Positions 15,209 through 15,442 of a stretch of 15,442 nt of DNA are shown piece by piece. Source of the DNA: Bdellovibrio sp. ZAP7 (GTDB lineage Bacteria > Bacteroidota > Bacteroidia > Flavobacteriales > Flavobacteriaceae); the NCBI GenBank assembly GCA_943324165.2, contig CALPKO020000006.1, positions 1 to 15,442 of the forward strand. Reading direction: 5' to 3'. Position 1 is the stretch's first letter, and each line of letters opens with the position of its first letter. Position numbers and translations under genes: made by a program. The notes below the pieces were generated by a model that did no database searches, was not told the DNA's origin, and saw only the letters and a list, made by a program, of their open reading frames with translations.

Positions 15209-15308
15209 TTACCGCGGTAATTTACTAATTTTACCGCGGCAAAATAGATAAGTGACCGCGGTCGTTTCTTTAAGTGACCGAGGTCGTTTTTTCATATCGT
15301 CAGGACGA
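15209..15308. repeat. Array of five palindromes at an exact 22-nt period
   Basis: Centres lie at 15214.5, 15236.5, 15258.5, 15280.5 and 15302.5, each 22 nt apart. The units are TTACCGCGGTAA (perfect), TTACCGCGGCAA (one mismatch), GACCGCGGTC (perfect), GACCGAGGTC (one mismatch) and TCGTCAGGACGA (symmetry broken only at the central two bases). The outer bases change from T..A to G..C together, keeping the symmetry. The linkers are AT-rich. The array could be an operator for a dimeric protein on one DNA face, a set of small hairpins, or a degenerate tandem repeat. It lies downstream of a possible minus-strand coding end at 15300. Confidence 0.75.
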
Positions 15309-15442
15309 GTTTGCATCTCTGTAACGCTGAGCCAAAAAAACTTCCATATCGTTAATAAATATTCGATTTGTAAACGTCGCAATTGAAAAAGCCAATTTAA
15401 TTGAAATTTCATTAACCCATAAGATGTTCAAAAGGAAAAATC
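15300..15442 (-). CDS. Possible 3' end of a minus-strand gene (cut by right edge)
   Basis: A frame with no stop enters from the right edge and runs for 46 full codons to TGA at 15302-15300, ending ...EVFLAQRYRDANSS. Codon use is AT-rich at third positions like that of the neighbours. No family is recognised, and an open frame of this length can arise by chance. Its stop codon lies within the fifth palindrome of the 22-nt array. A competing closed frame on the same strand (15209-15412) runs through the palindromes, whose 22-nt period would shift frame, and looks less like a gene. Confidence 0.25.
   Translation of the reverse strand, partial: FFLLNILWVNEISIKLAFSIATFTNRIFINDMEVFLAQRYRDANSS

Noticed and set aside
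15209..15308. CRISPR array
   Set aside because: The repeated unit is 22 nt in total with a palindromic core and short AT-rich linkers; there are no unique spacers of 25-40 nt and no cas genes.
15209..15412. 67-codon open frame on the minus strand
   Set aside because: It runs through the 22-nt palindrome array, whose period is not a multiple of three, and its arginine- and tryptophan-rich product matches no family I recognise.

Overview
The window looks like a piece of a Flavobacterium-like (Bacteroidota) chromosome. The DNA is AT-rich. Secreted proteins carry signal peptides ending in ...SQ, ...GQ or ...AQ. One complete protein ends in a type IX secretion (Por) C-terminal sorting domain. The promoters that can be read match the Bacteroidota -7 box TAnnTTTG, and there are no Shine-Dalgarno sequences. 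No rRNA, tRNA, transposase or CRISPR array is visible.

Layout, left to right. (1) 1-963, minus: the N-terminal 321 codons of a secreted CBM-like/fibronectin-III surface protein, cut by the window edge. (2) 1090-2867, minus: a LytS-type sensor kinase gene followed by a LytTR response regulator gene, transcribed toward the partial gene. (3) 3162-4646, plus: a divergent SLC13/DASS sodium:dicarboxylate-type symporter. (4) 4948-5295, plus: a small three-helix membrane protein of unknown function. (5) 14889-5558, minus: a compact six-gene unit, in transcription order a T9SS-sorted surface protein (paralogue of the gene at 1-963), a surface-type lipoprotein with two tandem Ig-like repeats, an OprO/OprP-type porin, an M14 zinc carboxypeptidase, a second OprO/OprP-type porin, and a DctA-type C4-dicarboxylate symporter. 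Gaps inside this unit are 22, 19, 4, 7 and 19 nt. (6) 14890-15442: a promoter region, a 22-nt-period array of palindromes, and possibly the 3' end of another minus-strand gene.

How the genes may work together (inference): the six-gene unit covers every layer from cell surface (T9SS protein, lipoprotein) through outer membrane (two anion-type porins) and periplasm (metallocarboxypeptidase) to inner membrane (DctA). No SusC, SusD or TonB-dependent receptor is present. This suggests a TonB-independent route for acquiring an acidic compound such as C4-dicarboxylates or acidic amino acids released from peptides. A second, unrelated dicarboxylate-type carrier sits beside the two-component system. 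The two paralogous surface-protein genes share the -7 box and a bipartite upstream element (sense strand TACTGC-N9-TATTTACAA) at exactly the same distance from it. That element is a good candidate for the binding site of the neighbouring LytTR regulator. The two paralogues are direct copies about 13.9 kb apart that enclose the whole locus.
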